Part shown: piece by piece, positions 7,704 to 15,565 of the stretch
Numbering within the stretch: position 1 is the first letter of the stretch
Layout of the letters: every line of letters starts with the position of its first letter
Assembly: GCA_027075325.1 (NCBI GenBank)
Contig: JALTBN010000027.1
Span: forward strand, 240,032 to 272,296
DNA length: 32,265 nucleotides
Direction: 5' to 3'
From: Thermococcus sp.
Lineage (GTDB): Archaea; Methanobacteriota_B; Thermococci; Thermococcales; Thermococcaceae
The notes under the pieces: model-generated
What the model was told of the DNA's origin: nothing
The model's database searches: none
Seen by the model: the letters and a program-made list of their open reading frames with translations, nothing else
Program-made: the position numbers and the translations under genes

Positions 7704-8032
7704 TGAGGGCAAAGAACCTTATCTCCCTTTCCTTTCTTTTTGTGGCAGTGTACTTCTTTGGGATAGCCGCTGTGTCGTGGGGAGATAATCTCCAGGTTGC
7801 CGGCGGTGTTTTTATCGGATCCCTTCACCTGCTCCTTTCATGGGAAATAATCAGGGGAAGGGAGTGGAGTATAAGTCCCTCAAAGTATCTGGCCTTTCTT
7901 GACATGCTGTTCTCTCTTCTCTGGATGATGCTGGGTGTTATAATCCAGGGAGCAACCCTTTTCGCACTATCCGCCCTGATACTCATCCTCCTGAGCGACC
8001 CTGATGTTGAGGCGGGAATACGCGGTCTGTGA
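7703..8032 (+). CDS. Small integral membrane protein
   Basis: 109 residues, not recognised. It has an N-terminal hydrophobic segment (LISLSFLFVAVYFFGIAAV), a second at about residues 30-47, and two more in the C-terminal half (YLAFLDMLFSLLWMMLGVII and TLFALSALILILL), so four membrane helices are likely. The start overlaps the stop of the MFS gene by one base, indicating translational coupling, and it may be an accessory of that transporter. It is the last gene before the intergenic repeat region. No conserved functional motif is seen. Confidence 0.8.
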   Translation: MRAKNLISLSFLFVAVYFFGIAAVSWGDNLQVAGGVFIGSLHLLLSWEIIRGREWSISPSKYLAFLDMLFSLLWMMLGVIIQGATLFALSALILILLSDPDVEAGIRGL

Positions 8033-8182
8033 GAAGGCTGCTCCGAGGCTTTGCTATCTGTGAGTTTGCATTATTACCAGCGCCCTAAGGTGCCTTTGGA
8101 GAGTGAAACACTCATGAAGGAGCAAGCAAGTAAAAAACCTATTCTATAACCTGGGCCTTTAGAAAAAGCATCTCCATTTTCC

Positions 8183-8227
8183 GCCAGCGCTGAAACTTTG
8201 CTCTGCAAAGTTTCATCAAAGAGTTCC
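8183..8227 (-). repeat. Intergenic repeat, hairpin module (tRNA-Leu locus)
   Basis: Contains a perfect hairpin, GAAACTTTGC (8192-8201), loop TCT, GCAAAGTTTC (8205-8214), flanked on the minus strand by GCGCTGGCGGAA. The same module is at 28238-28280, where the outermost pair is C-G instead of G-C, so pairing is preserved although bases changed. The surrounding 8033-8182 has another small hairpin (GAGTG-AAA-CACTC, 8101-8113) and no gene I can support. Confidence 0.75.
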
Positions 8228-8331
8228 TTTCTCGTGAGAATGCTGAACGCTGAGCGTGCACTCTCTTTGCGACCCATTAACAAGGGGTTTGTTCCTAAAA
8301 AAGTCCTTCACGTAGGTTTGCTTTTTGTTCT

Positions 8332-8462
8332 GGTGTCCTTTGGACGCCTCGGGAAGGCAAACACTCGTAAAATGGTCATTTAATGAGTAACCCTCCGAAA
8401 ATTTGGTGTTCTTAGAATAACACGCACTCTTCCGCCAGCGCTTTGCGAAGCAAAGGGCTGAA
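8332..8462 (-). repeat. Intergenic repeat block directly downstream of tRNA-Leu
   Basis: On the minus strand, immediately after the encoded CCA of tRNA-Leu, the sequence reads TTCAGCCCTTTGC...GCAAAGCGCTGGCGGAA and continues into a block of about 98 bases (8332-8430) containing CTAAGAACACCAAATTTTC and ending GGCGTCCAAAGGACACC. A block of the same length and order occurs at 28298-28395, downstream of tRNA-Val, with CACCAAATTTTC and GGCGTCCAA identical. A small hairpin (GCCT...AGGC) is kept in both. No convincing ORF is present. Confidence 0.8.
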
Positions 8463-8550
8463 TGGTGCGGGGGACGGGATTTGAACCCGCGAACCCCTAC
8501 GGGACGGGACCCTGAATCCCGCGCCTTTGACCAGGCTCGGCAACCCCCGC
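8463..8550 (-). tRNA. tRNA-Leu (anticodon CAG)
   Basis: Reverse complement folds as a class II tRNA: acceptor GCGGGGG pairs with CCCCCGC, discriminator A, then an encoded CCA. The D arm is GCC...GGC. The anticodon stem is CGGGA/TCCCG with loop TTCAGGG, giving anticodon CAG (Leu, CUG codons). A long variable arm (about 14 nt) follows, as expected for leucine tRNAs, then T arm GCGGG-TTCAAAT-CCCGT. A TATA-like element is at 8577-8588, just beyond the end of rpiA. Confidence 0.97.
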
Positions 8551-8576
8551 GTCGCCACTCGATGAAGGCAGGGCGA

Positions 8577-8588
8577 ACTTATAAACTT
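8577..8588 (-). promoter_or_regulatory. TATA box of tRNA-Leu
   Basis: On the minus strand AAGTTTATAAGT lies about 27-38 bases upstream of the mature tRNA 5' end. It sits exactly at the 3' end of rpiA, so tRNA-Leu has its own promoter within the tail of the rpiA operon. Confidence 0.6.
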
Positions 8589-9273
8589 AACGTTCCAGTC
8601 TCCTCACTCCCTCAGGGGTACCAACCAGCACAACGTCGGCTATATCGGCGAATATTCCGTTCTCCACCACGCCGGGAATGCTGTTGAGCTCCATCTCCAT
8701 ATCGAGAGGATCCTCTATCAGCGCGAAGCGTGCATCAAGGATGAAGTTCCCGTTGTCAGTGATCACGGGCCCGTCCTTCTTGACCGCCATCCTCAGTTCA
8801 GCCTCTGCGTTGAAGACCTCAAGCTCCTCTGCTATTGCCCGCCACGCCGCAGGAATTACCTCTATCGGCACGGGCATCTTCTGGCCAAGCCTCTCCACGA
8901 GCTTGCTCTCATCAACGAGAACCAGAAAAGTCCCAGCACGGTACTCTATTATCTTCTCCATGGTGAGTGCGGCTCCGCGTCCCTTTATCAGATTGAGTTC
9001 GGGATCGACCTCATCCGCACCATCGACGGCCAGGTCTATCGCATCCACCTCATCCATGGAGACTGTAGGTATTCCCGATTCGATTGCAAGGAGTCTGGAC
9101 TGGTGGGATGTCGGAATCCCGTATATTTCAAGCTCCTCCTCCATTACTTTCTTGCCGAGGAGCCTTATGAAATGGGCCGTAGTCGAACCCGTCCCAAGGC
9201 CCACTATCATATCATCCTCAACGAAGGAGAGGGCCTCGCGTGCAACCGCCTTCTTAACGTCCTCAATATCCAT
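8587..9273 (-). CDS. rpiA: Ribose-5-phosphate isomerase A
   Basis: Interconverts ribose 5-phosphate and ribulose 5-phosphate. Thermococcales lack the oxidative pentose phosphate pathway, so this enzyme works next to the ribulose monophosphate route that supplies ribose for nucleotides. The 228-residue protein has the RpiA landmarks VGLGTGSTTAHFIRLL (phosphate loop), DAIDLAVDGADEVDP (catalytic Asp region) and LIKGRGAALTMEKI (catalytic Glu of RpiA is in this region), with DESKLVERLG further on. The ATG at 9273 is preferred over the GTG three codons earlier because GAGGGGTGG precedes it. It lies 12 bases after the upstream membrane-protein gene, so the two probably share a transcript. Confidence 0.96.
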   Translation of the reverse strand: MDIEDVKKAVAREALSFVEDDMIVGLGTGSTTAHFIRLLGKKVMEEELEIYGIPTSHQSRLLAIESGIPTVSMDEVDAIDLAVDGADEVDPELNLIKGRGAALTMEKIIEYRAGTFLVLVDESKLVERLGQKMPVPIEVIPAAWRAIAEELEVFNAEAELRMAVKKDGPVITDNGNFILDARFALIEDPLDMEMELNSIPGVVENGIFADIADVVLVGTPEGVRRLER

Positions 9274-9285
9274 AATAACCACCCC

Positions 9286-9654
9286 TCAAGCGCTCACGTT
9301 GGTTCCGTTCATCATGTGGGAGAGCAGGCTCTTGTCGTTGTACGGGACCGGAGTGAAGTGAATTCCCACGGTGTAGACCAGCATTGTGAAGTAGAGCCAG
9401 AACAGGAACCAGCCCCAGAATGCCTTTTTGAGGATTGCACTCCTGAGCTGGCCGCCCTGGAGTCCCAGGATGTCCTCGGGCAGGTCATCCTTCAGTATGA
9501 GCTTGACAAAGACGTCAGTAACCACGTACAGGAGGGCACCTATTATCCACGCGGCCCGTGATTCCACGGAAAGCGCGCCGCTGATGGTTCCTGTGATGGC
9601 ACCCCAGAGATAGACTACCAGCGCAAATTTTTGGTCTGCTCGCACTTCTCTCAC
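9286..9654 (-). CDS. Conserved membrane protein of unknown function
   Basis: 122 residues with four hydrophobic stretches: FALVVYLWGAITGTISGAL, WIIGALLYVVTDVFVKLIL, and WGWFLFWLYFTMLVYTVGI, the first probably forming one or two helices. The hydrophilic loop DDLPEDILGLQGGQLRSAILKK lies between the second and third. No family is recognised. The start is either the GTG at 9654 or a GTG at 9645; the second has GGGTGA 5 bases upstream and would give 119 residues. A minus-strand promoter, GGTTTTAAAGTC (9675-9688), sits about 25-30 bases upstream, so the leader is very short. It is followed by rpiA. Confidence 0.78.
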   Translation of the reverse strand: MREVRADQKFALVVYLWGAITGTISGALSVESRAAWIIGALLYVVTDVFVKLILKDDLPEDILGLQGGQLRSAILKKAFWGWFLFWLYFTMLVYTVGIHFTPVPYNDKSLLSHMMNGTNVSA

Positions 9655-9860
9655 CCACCTTAGCTTTTTCTTTGACTTTAAAACCTTTGTCCGTCGCTGG
9701 AGCCATCTGCCCCCTTCGCATCAAAGAGAGTAAAACTTGAAAAACCATAAAAACCACAAAAGATAAAAGCTCAAAAATCAAAAGGGACCCATGTAGAAAT
9801 TCAAAGGCTCGCGACGCGAATAATCTAGTCGGAGTCAAATCGAGTATGGGGGTGTAACTC

Positions 9861-10640
9861 TTGGAGGGCCGTTCGATCGTTTTTGCATCCGGAAAGGGTG
9901 GAACTGGAAAAACAACCACCGTGGCAAACCTTGGTGTTGCACTGGCTCAGTTCGGCAAGGAAGTCATACTGATAGACGCCGATATAACCATGGCCAACCT
10001 GAGCCTCGTCCTCGGCATGGAGGACATACCAATAACGCTCCACGACGTCCTGGCCAGGGAGGCTGATCTCAAGGATGCGATATACGAGGGACCCGCCGGT
10101 GTTAAGGTTATTCCCGGTGGATTGAGCCTTGAAAAAGTCAAAAAGGCCAAACCGGAGAGACTCAGGGAAGTCATACGCGAAATAAGTCAGATGGCAGATT
10201 TCATACTCATCGATGCCCCTGCTGGTCTGGAAATGACGTCCGTTACTGCTCTGCTCATCGGTAAAGAACTCATAATCGTCACCAATCCGGAGATTTCTGC
10301 GATAACCGATTCCCTCAAAACCAAGCTCATAGCCGAGAAGCTCGGAACGCTGCCCCTTGGAGCGATTCTCAACAGGGTAACAAACGAGAAAACCGAGCTC
10401 AGTCAGGAGGAAATAGAGGCAATCCTTGAGGTTCCAGTCCTGGCCATGATACCCGAAGACCCGGAGGTCAAACGTGCGAGTGCCTACGGTGTTCCGCTGG
10501 TCGTTAAGAACCCGACTAGCCCCGCCGCAATAGCCATAAAGCAGCTCGCGGCCAAGCTCGCCGGTGTCAGGTGGGAGGCACCCCAGCCGGAGAGCCCGAT
10601 AAAGAGGGTCTTCAAGGCAATATTCGGCGGCAAGAGGTGA
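9861..10640 (+). CDS. minD: MinD-family ATPase
   Basis: 259 residues starting at a TTG with GGGGGTG 6 bases upstream. The deviant Walker A is residues 11-18 (GKGGTGKT), followed by LIDADITMANLSLVLG (A') and ADFILIDAPAGLE (Walker B). Unlike the ParA at 2265, it ends in a basic amphipathic stretch (SPIKRVFKAIFGGKR), the membrane-targeting type of tail expected in MinD. No MinC or MinE is visible, which is normal for archaea. In haloarchaea MinD homologues affect polar positioning of surface structures and not division, so the role should not be assumed. The next gene, a small membrane protein, starts 5 bases downstream and is probably co-translated. Confidence 0.92.
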   Translation: MEGRSIVFASGKGGTGKTTTVANLGVALAQFGKEVILIDADITMANLSLVLGMEDIPITLHDVLAREADLKDAIYEGPAGVKVIPGGLSLEKVKKAKPERLREVIREISQMADFILIDAPAGLEMTSVTALLIGKELIIVTNPEISAITDSLKTKLIAEKLGTLPLGAILNRVTNEKTELSQEEIEAILEVPVLAMIPEDPEVKRASAYGVPLVVKNPTSPAAIAIKQLAAKLAGVRWEAPQPESPIKRVFKAIFGGKR

Positions 10641-10645
10641 TGGCA

Positions 10646-10894
10646 ATGAACGCAGCACTGCTCTACGCTCTCGTCATTATACTAGTGTTCGTCAATCTTC
10701 TCCTCTTCATGCTCTACCTCTCGTCCAAGAAGAACCCCTACTACGTGGTCTACGACGAGGAGACCAAGAGCGCCCTCAAGAGGCGTGTTACCAACCTCAA
10801 AGAGGAACTTGAGGACGAACTGGTGGACTTCGACGTCGAGGAATGGGAGAAGGAGCTCGAAGAGAGCATTGATGAGGAGGTAAAGAATCTCTGA
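10646..10894 (+). CDS. Small membrane-anchored acidic protein, minD-linked
   Basis: 82 residues from the ATG at 10646; AGGTGA overlapping the minD stop is 5 bases upstream, so this start is preferred over the overlapping ATG at 10640 or longer readings. One N-terminal membrane helix (LLYALVIILVFVNLLLFMLYL) is followed by a cytoplasmic tail: a basic segment, then a strongly acidic, probably coiled-coil helix (KEELEDELVDFDVEEWEKELEESIDEE). No family is recognised. The architecture and coupling to minD make it a candidate membrane anchor or partner for MinD, which is inference. T-rich sequence after 10898 may end the transcript. Confidence 0.8.
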   Translation: MNAALLYALVIILVFVNLLLFMLYLSSKKNPYYVVYDEETKSALKRRVTNLKEELEDELVDFDVEEWEKELEESIDEEVKNL

Positions 10895-11028
10895 TGGCTT
10901 TATTTTCTTTTGATTTCCCCAGACTCCTGTTCTTAATGTGACTTCCACTTCCTGTATAATTGTCATTCGAGGCTAGAATGCGTTAAACTTTTAAAGTCAC
11001 CCTTTGTTATTAATTCGGGGTGGGACGC

Positions 11029-11268
11029 ATGAAGGTGCGTCTCGGATACCCCGACAGGCTTCTGGTTGTGGACGGAAAAACGATTTATCTGTTCAAAAAA
11101 CGTCTCTACAGCGCCCCGTTGGAGGAGATAAAGAAATGGGTGTGCGGGAAAGAGGCCCTGCTCCCACCCGCTTTGAAGGAAGTCGCCGCCGACGTCGTTA
11201 ATGTGCTGGAATCCCTTCAGAAGCCAGGGAATTATGACAGCGGGGTCTCAAAAGCTGCAGTAACTTGA
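11029..11268 (+). CDS. Small hypothetical protein
   Basis: 79 residues from the ATG at 11029, chosen because GGGGTGGG lies about 4 bases upstream; a GTG at 11020 falls inside that site. The N-terminal half is strand-rich (MKVRLGYPDRLLVVDGKTIYLFKKRLYSAPLEEIKKWV), followed by a helix (PALKEVAADVVNVLESLQK). No known domain is recognised. A TATA-like TTTTAAAG at 10988-10995 places transcription start close to the ribosome binding site. It is separate from minD (134 bases away) and from the downstream AMP phosphorylase (83 bases). Confidence 0.7.
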   Translation: MKVRLGYPDRLLVVDGKTIYLFKKRLYSAPLEEIKKWVCGKEALLPPALKEVAADVVNVLESLQKPGNYDSGVSKAAVT

Positions 11269-11351
11269 TCCATTTCTTTTCCAGAATCGAAGAAGTTAAA
11301 AGGGGTTCCATCCAAGAAAAGTGATACCACAGAGTTGATGGAGGGAATGAC

Positions 11352-12863
11352 ATGAAGGCAAAAGTTAAGATACTGGACGTGTACAGCGGCAGGTACTCCG
11401 TGTTCATAAACGCGGAGGAAGCACAGAAGGCCAAACTCCACCCTGACGACCTCGTAAAGATAGAGTCGGGGAAGAAGACCGTCTTCGGGAGCCTCGTTAT
11501 AAGCGACCTGGTCGGTCCGGGGGAGGTAGGAGTCAGCAGGGATGTGCTGCAACTCCACAATCTGGCCGAAGGTGAAATAGTTGGAGTCTTTCCCGCAGGA
11601 ATTCCAGAAAGCGTCCGATACATCAAGAAGAAGATGCACGGCGAGAAGCTTAGAAAGGTCGAGATAGAGGCCATCGTCAGAGACATCGTTGACAGGAAGC
11701 TCAGGGACATCGAGATAAGCTCCTTCGTGACGGCCCTGGAGATAAACGGCCTTGATATGGATGAGATAGCCGCCCTCACCATAGCGATGGCCGAAACCGG
11801 TGATATGCTCGACATCGATAGGAAGCCCATCATGGACGTCCACAGCATAGGGGGCGTTCCAGGGAACAAGACCAACATCCTCGTCGTCCCGATAGTGGCG
11901 GCAGCAGGCCTTACAATCCCGAAGACAAGCTCAAGGGCAATCACCAGCGCCGCAGGAACGGCCGACGTTGTCGAGGTCTTCGCGGACGTGAGCTTTTCTC
12001 TGGATGAGATAAAGCGCATCGTTGAAAAGGTCGGGGCCTGTCTGGTCTGGGGTGGTGCCCTTAATCTCGCTCCGGCCGATGATATAACGATTAAGGCCGA
12101 GCGCGCCCTCAGCGTTGACCCGACCGGTTTGATGCTCGCAAGTATAATGTCAAAGAAATACGCCATGGGCAGCCAGTACGTCCTCATCGATATACCAACT
12201 GGAAGGGGAGTGAAAGTAGAAACCGTTGAGCAGGCTCGCTCCCTCTCAAGGGACTTCATAGAGCTCGGAAAGAGGCTGGGACAGTACGTTGAGGTAGCGG
12301 TTACGTACGGAGGCCAGCCAATAGGCCACACTGTTGGCCCCGCCCTGGAGGCTAAAGAAGCTCTCACCGCCCTAATGACAGGAAAAGGACCGGGAAGCCT
12401 CATAGAAAAAGCAACGGGACTCGCGGGCATACTGCTTGAGATGGGCGGTGTCGCTCAGGAAGGTAACGGAAAGAGAATGGCCAGAGAAATCCTGGAGAGC
12501 GGCAAAGCCTGGGAGAAGATGAAGGAAATCATAGAAGAACAGGGCGGTGACCCCAACATCAAGCCTGAGGATATACCCGTTGGAGACAAGACCTACACAT
12601 TCACCGCAACTACCAGCGGTTACGTGACGGCAATCTACAACAGGGCGATAACAGGAATCGCCAAGGCTGCAGGGGCCCCGGAGGATAAGGGTGCCGGGCT
12701 GGAACTCTACGTCAAGGTCGGCGAGAAAGTGAAGGAAGGAGATCCACTGTTCACGATACATGCGGAGAGTGAGGCAAGGCTCGATCAGGCAATAGTGTTT
12801 GCCAGAAGAACGGAACCGATACGAATAGAAGGAATGGTTCTGCAGAGGATAGGGAACATCTGA
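11352..12863 (+). CDS. deoA: AMP phosphorylase (archaeal DeoA-type)
   Basis: Phosphorolyses AMP (also CMP and UMP) to the base and ribose 1,5-bisphosphate, the first step of the archaeal pathway that ends in type III RuBisCO. The 503-residue length matches the archaeal enzyme, which carries an N-terminal domain of about 85 residues absent from bacterial thymidine phosphorylase. Landmarks are the helical domain, [19 protein letters not shown] (phosphate site), [17 protein letters not shown], and a C-terminal lipoyl-like domain ending [18 protein letters not shown]-like AGTTAAAAG lies around 11291-11299. The ribose-1,5-bisphosphate isomerase and RuBisCO genes are not in this window. Confidence 0.95.
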   Translation: MKAKVKILDVYSGRYSVFINAEEAQKAKLHPDDLVKIESGKKTVFGSLVISDLVGPGEVGVSRDVLQLHNLAEGEIVGVFPAGIPESVRYIKKKMHGEKLRKVEIEAIVRDIVDRKLRDIEISSFVTALEINGLDMDEIAALTIAMAETGDMLDIDRKPIMDVHSIGGVPGNKTNILVVPIVAAAGLTIPKTSSRAITSAAGTADVVEVFADVSFSLDEIKRIVEKVGACLVWGGALNLAPADDITIKAERALSVDPTGLMLASIMSKKYAMGSQYVLIDIPTGRGVKVETVEQARSLSRDFIELGKRLGQYVEVAVTYGGQPIGHTVGPALEAKEALTALMTGKGPGSLIEKATGLAGILLEMGGVAQEGNGKRMAREILESGKAWEKMKEIIEEQGGDPNIKPEDIPVGDKTYTFTATTSGYVTAIYNRAITGIAKAAGAPEDKGAGLELYVKVGEKVKEGDPLFTIHAESEARLDQAIVFARRTEPIRIEGMVLQRIGNI

Positions 12864-12874
12864 TCCCATTGTTA

Positions 12875-12886
12875 CCCTCTTTTTTA
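12875..12886 (+). terminator. T-rich terminator after AMP phosphorylase
   Basis: CCCTCTTTTTTA begins 12 bases after the stop codon and ends in six T residues, the usual archaeal terminator form. From here to the histone promoter at 13112 I see no supported gene; a reading frame at 12934-13176 runs through the promoter and is rejected. Confidence 0.5.
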
Positions 12887-13111
12887 ACCTTCTCCCGTGC
12901 AGAGAGCTCCTACAACCAAACAACCCTCAAAACATGCCCATTATCCAATTTCCATCCGGACACTCCCGCCGTTACATAAAAATCCTTCGATTTGAGTATG
13001 GGGCTGGTATAGAGTATACGAAAGCAGATTCTTTTTCCTCAAAACTTTTTTTCGTGATAGGGCTGACCTACTTCTTAAACCGGCCCATTCAGACCCCCTT
13101 TTCCCTCGTTT

Positions 13112-13130
13112 TACCGAAAGATTTATATAT
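13112..13130 (+). promoter_or_regulatory. Strong BRE/TATA promoter of the histone gene
   Basis: A BRE-like CCGAAAG (13114-13120) directly precedes ATTTATATAT (13121-13130). Transcription should start near 13153, leaving a leader of about 25 bases that contains GGAGGTG before the ATG at 13180. This is the closest match to the archaeal consensus in the window, fitting an abundantly expressed chromatin protein. Confidence 0.8.
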
Positions 13131-13179
13131 CTCCAATTGCCAAAAGAATACTGAAAAACCCTTTGTGGAGGTGTAGCAA

Positions 13180-13383
13180 ATGGCCGAGTTGCCGATTGCC
13201 CCGATAGACAGATTGATTAGGAAGGCTGGCGCCGAGAGGGTCAGCGAGGACGCCGCCAAGGTTCTCGCCGAGCACCTTGAGGAGTACGCCATCGAGCTTG
13301 CCAAGAAGTCCGCTGAGTACGCCAGGCACGCTGGCAGGAAGACCGTCAAGGCCGAGGACATCAAGCTCGCCATAAGAGCCTGA
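13180..13383 (+). CDS. Archaeal histone
   Basis: A 67-residue histone-fold protein of the HMf/HPyA/Hpk type that wraps DNA in extendable nucleosome-like particles. Complete fold: [20 protein letters not shown] (helix 1 and loop 1), the long central helix from [28 protein letters not shown] (given in two overlapping parts: [16 protein letters not shown] and [12 protein letters not shown]), then loop 2 [16 protein letters not shown]. There are no N- or C-terminal tails. The Arg and Lys residues of the DNA-contacting loops are present. The start has GGAGGTG 8 bases upstream. It is a single-gene unit with a strong promoter before it and a hairpin terminator after it. Thermococcus species usually have two histone paralogues; only one is in this window. 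Confidence 0.97.
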   Translation: MAELPIAPIDRLIRKAGAERVSEDAAKVLAEHLEEYAIELAKKSAEYARHAGRKTVKAEDIKLAIRA

Positions 13384-13403
13384 AGGCCTTCTGGCCTCTT
13401 TTT
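13384..13403 (+). terminator. Hairpin plus T-tract terminator of the histone gene
   Basis: AGGCC (13384-13388), loop TTCT, GGCCT (13393-13397), then five T residues. It begins at the base after the stop codon. Confidence 0.65.
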
Positions 13404-13457
13404 ACTTCCCATTTCCTAACCGTTATCGTTTTAAGCTCCTTCCCCCGGCTCCACACC

Positions 13458-14738
13458 ATGCCGGAAATAGCCGTTAGAATAACCAAACGCAACCACAACG
13501 CCTTCGTCCACCTCCTCGGTGCCCTGGAGAGTCAGGGTTTTGATCTCGGAGAGCTTCTCATCACAAAGGACTTCCGCGAGATTTTGAGAGCTAGGCCGAA
13601 GGTTGTCCTCTACTCCTTCTTCACCGAAGAAATATGGGGCTCCCTGCCGGAGGAGGTTAGACTGCTCAAAGAGCGAGGGGCGCTCTTGATAGCGGGCGGC
13701 TACCACGCGATAGCGATGCCAAGGCATACCCTCAACCAGCTGGGCTTCAACATCGCCGTTATCGGCGAGGGCGAGGAAGTTCTCTTCCAGCTCCTCACCA
13801 CATTGAAGAGAACAGGTTACAGAATCACCAAAGACCTCCTCAACATCAGGGGCCTTGCCTTCCACCTCAACGGGAAGTTAACCTTCACCGGCTTCGCCAA
13901 AGTGGAGGACTTCTGGCGCTTTCCCCCTTATCCTGAGTCTGTAAGGCTGATTTCACCGATAGAGATAACCCGCGGCTGTCCCTTCGGCTGCTACTACTGC
14001 CAGACCCCTTACATCAAAGGTCTCCGCATGAGGCACAGGCCGATAGATCAGATAGTGAAGTACTCGCGCAGGATGAAGGACATGCGCTACATAACGCCGA
14101 ACGCCTTCGCCTACGGTTCTCCTGGAGCGATACTCAAGCTAAACAAACTCGAAGCCCTTCTGAAGGCACTCCAGCCCTTAAGAAAAGAGGGGAGGCGGCT
14201 CTTCTACGGCACCTTTCCAAGCGAGGTAAGGCCGGAGTTCGTTCTGCCGGAGACATTGGAACTCCTTATCGACTACGCGGACAACAGGAGGCTCGCCATT
14301 GGGGCCCAGAGCGGGGACGATGCAATGCTGAAGGCCATGCACAGGCTTCACAAAGTCGAGCACGTGCAGAGAGCCGTTGAGTACATGCTGGAGTACGGCT
14401 TCGAGCCGGTGGTTGACTTCATCGTGGGACTTCCAAACGAGACCGAGGAAAGTCAAAGAAAGAGCATCGAACTTATGAAGTGGATCATGAACAAAGGGGG
14501 AAAGGTGCGCGCCCACTACTTCATGCCCCTGCCCGGAACTCCGTGGGCGCGCTGTAAGCCCTCACCTCTCAGCGACGAGATGAAGAAGTTTCTGGGAAGG
14601 ATGGCGGCCAAAGGAAAGATCGAGGGTTCGTGGAGCAACCAGATAGAGCTCTCCAGAAAGCTCCAGAGGTTAATGGAAGAGTTCTACGAGGAGCCGATGA
14701 GCCACACGGTTCCCGTGAGAGACGTCTGCCGGCGTTAA
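13458..14738 (+). CDS. B12-binding-type/radical SAM protein (MJ1487-like)
   Basis: 426 residues. Residues 1 to about 115 look like a cobalamin-binding (Rossmann) domain (VVLYSFFTEEIW, LLIAGGYHA, IGEGEEVLF), but the DxHxxG cobalt-ligand motif is absent. The radical SAM core follows, with the cluster-binding CPFGCYYCQ motif around residues 175-183 (CxxxCxxC), preceded by ITRG, and later a GAQSGDDAMLKAMHR stretch typical of this class. The reaction is unknown; related families methylate or rearrange unactivated carbons. A TATA-like GTTTTAAG at about 13428-13435 is 23-30 bases from the ATG, so the mRNA is probably leaderless. It stands alone between histone and a small membrane protein. Confidence 0.9.
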   Translation: MPEIAVRITKRNHNAFVHLLGALESQGFDLGELLITKDFREILRARPKVVLYSFFTEEIWGSLPEEVRLLKERGALLIAGGYHAIAMPRHTLNQLGFNIAVIGEGEEVLFQLLTTLKRTGYRITKDLLNIRGLAFHLNGKLTFTGFAKVEDFWRFPPYPESVRLISPIEITRGCPFGCYYCQTPYIKGLRMRHRPIDQIVKYSRRMKDMRYITPNAFAYGSPGAILKLNKLEALLKALQPLRKEGRRLFYGTFPSEVRPEFVLPETLELLIDYADNRRLAIGAQSGDDAMLKAMHRLHKVEHVQRAVEYMLEYGFEPVVDFIVGLPNETEESQRKSIELMKWIMNKGGKVRAHYFMPLPGTPWARCKPSPLSDEMKKFLGRMAAKGKIEGSWSNQIELSRKLQRLMEEFYEEPMSHTVPVRDVCRR

Positions 14739-14779
14739 GCTTTTATGTCCTTTTCCAAATATCCAACCAGGTGGGGGAG

Positions 14780-15121
14780 ATGTCTAAGTGGCTCCTGCCG
14801 GTGGTTTCGGTCGGATTTTTCCTCGCCTTCTCATACTTCGCGTGGGGAATCTCCGGTCTCATCTCCTCGGCCATGCTCTCTGTGATAATCCTGCTCTCAA
14901 TATCAAGCCCGAAGAGGGCTGGGATGCTCTTCTACTTCTTCATCGGCTTCCTCGCGGGCTTCGCCGTGGCTCTGGTGATAGGCGTCAAAACAAACGCAAC
15001 CGGATGGAAGTCTGCCGTCCTGATTTCCCTGCCGTTTTTAGGGGCACTAATCGCTCTGCTCTACGGGAGGAAGACTGACTACCTCAGCTGGCCGATCTTC
15101 GGCTTCAGGTACAGGCTTTAG
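14780..15121 (+). CDS. Small integral membrane protein
   Basis: 113 residues from the ATG at 14780, which has GGTGGGGG just upstream; a longer frame from 14630 would overlap the radical SAM gene by 109 bases and is unlikely. Four hydrophobic segments are evident: LLPVVSVGFFLAFSYFAWGI, ISSAMLSVIILLSI, MLFYFFIGFLAGFAVALVIG and AVLISLPFLGALIALLYG. Charged loops are short and basic, with a C-terminal FGFRYRL. I do not recognise a family. A TATA-like GCTTTTATG at 14739-14747 supports its own promoter. The neighbouring genes give no functional clue. Confidence 0.82.
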   Translation: MSKWLLPVVSVGFFLAFSYFAWGISGLISSAMLSVIILLSISSPKRAGMLFYFFIGFLAGFAVALVIGVKTNATGWKSAVLISLPFLGALIALLYGRKTDYLSWPIFGFRYRL

Positions 15122-15172
15122 AGCTTCCATTAAGCTTATAACCCCTCAAAGCGTTTACCTCTCCGGGGCGTC

Positions 15173-15565
15173 ATGTACCCCGAAAACTATAAAAGGTTCC
15201 TGGAGCTTATAGACACACTGCGAGAGTTTGAAGGGGCCATCATAGTTGAGGGCCCGCGAGACGAGGTGGCTCTGAGGAATCTGGGGGTCAGAGCGGAGAT
15301 AATAAAGCTTTCACGTCTGCCTTTAACCGAAATCGCGCTCACCGCATCACAATATCGTGAAGTCATGATACTTACTGACTTCGACAGAAAGGGTGAAGAG
15401 CTGGCAAAGAGGCTCCTCTCCTATCTCTCGGGTTATCCCTGCCGGGTGGACTCGGAGACAAGGAAGGAGCTCAAAAAACTTGTCAAAAAGGACATAAAAG
15501 GCGTTGAAGACCTTTATGGTCTTTATCTCTCCGTTTCTGGCCCCCACTTGGAGGGGTTTCAATGA
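15173..15565 (+). CDS. Toprim-domain protein (UPF0292 type)
   Basis: 130 residues consisting of one compact Toprim fold. GAIIVEGPRDEVALRNLG carries the catalytic Glu and following Asp, and VMILTDFDRKGEELAKRLLSYL carries the DxDxxG motif, so the metal-binding residues are intact. The family is annotated as UPF0292 and its substrate is unknown. It overlaps the dnaG start (ATGA), which places two Toprim proteins in one transcript. TTATAA at 15137-15142 could be the TATA box, giving a short leader; a ribosome binding site is weak (CCGGGGCG). A role in RNA or primer metabolism next to DnaG is plausible but not shown. Confidence 0.88.
   Translation: MYPENYKRFLELIDTLREFEGAIIVEGPRDEVALRNLGVRAEIIKLSRLPLTEIALTASQYREVMILTDFDRKGEELAKRLLSYLSGYPCRVDSETRKELKKLVKKDIKGVEDLYGLYLSVSGPHLEGFQ

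Noticed and set aside
8074..8383. Short frames (about 60-70 codons) in the intergenic repeat region.
   Set aside because: They cross hairpins and repeat blocks, differ between the two repeat copies and lack start signals.
8481..8687. 68-codon plus-strand frame over tRNA-Leu and the end of rpiA.
   Set aside because: It is a shadow of the tRNA and of rpiA on the other strand.
12934..13176. 80-codon frame upstream of the histone gene.
   Set aside because: It runs across the BRE/TATA promoter and leader of the histone gene and has no ribosome binding site or coding-like composition.
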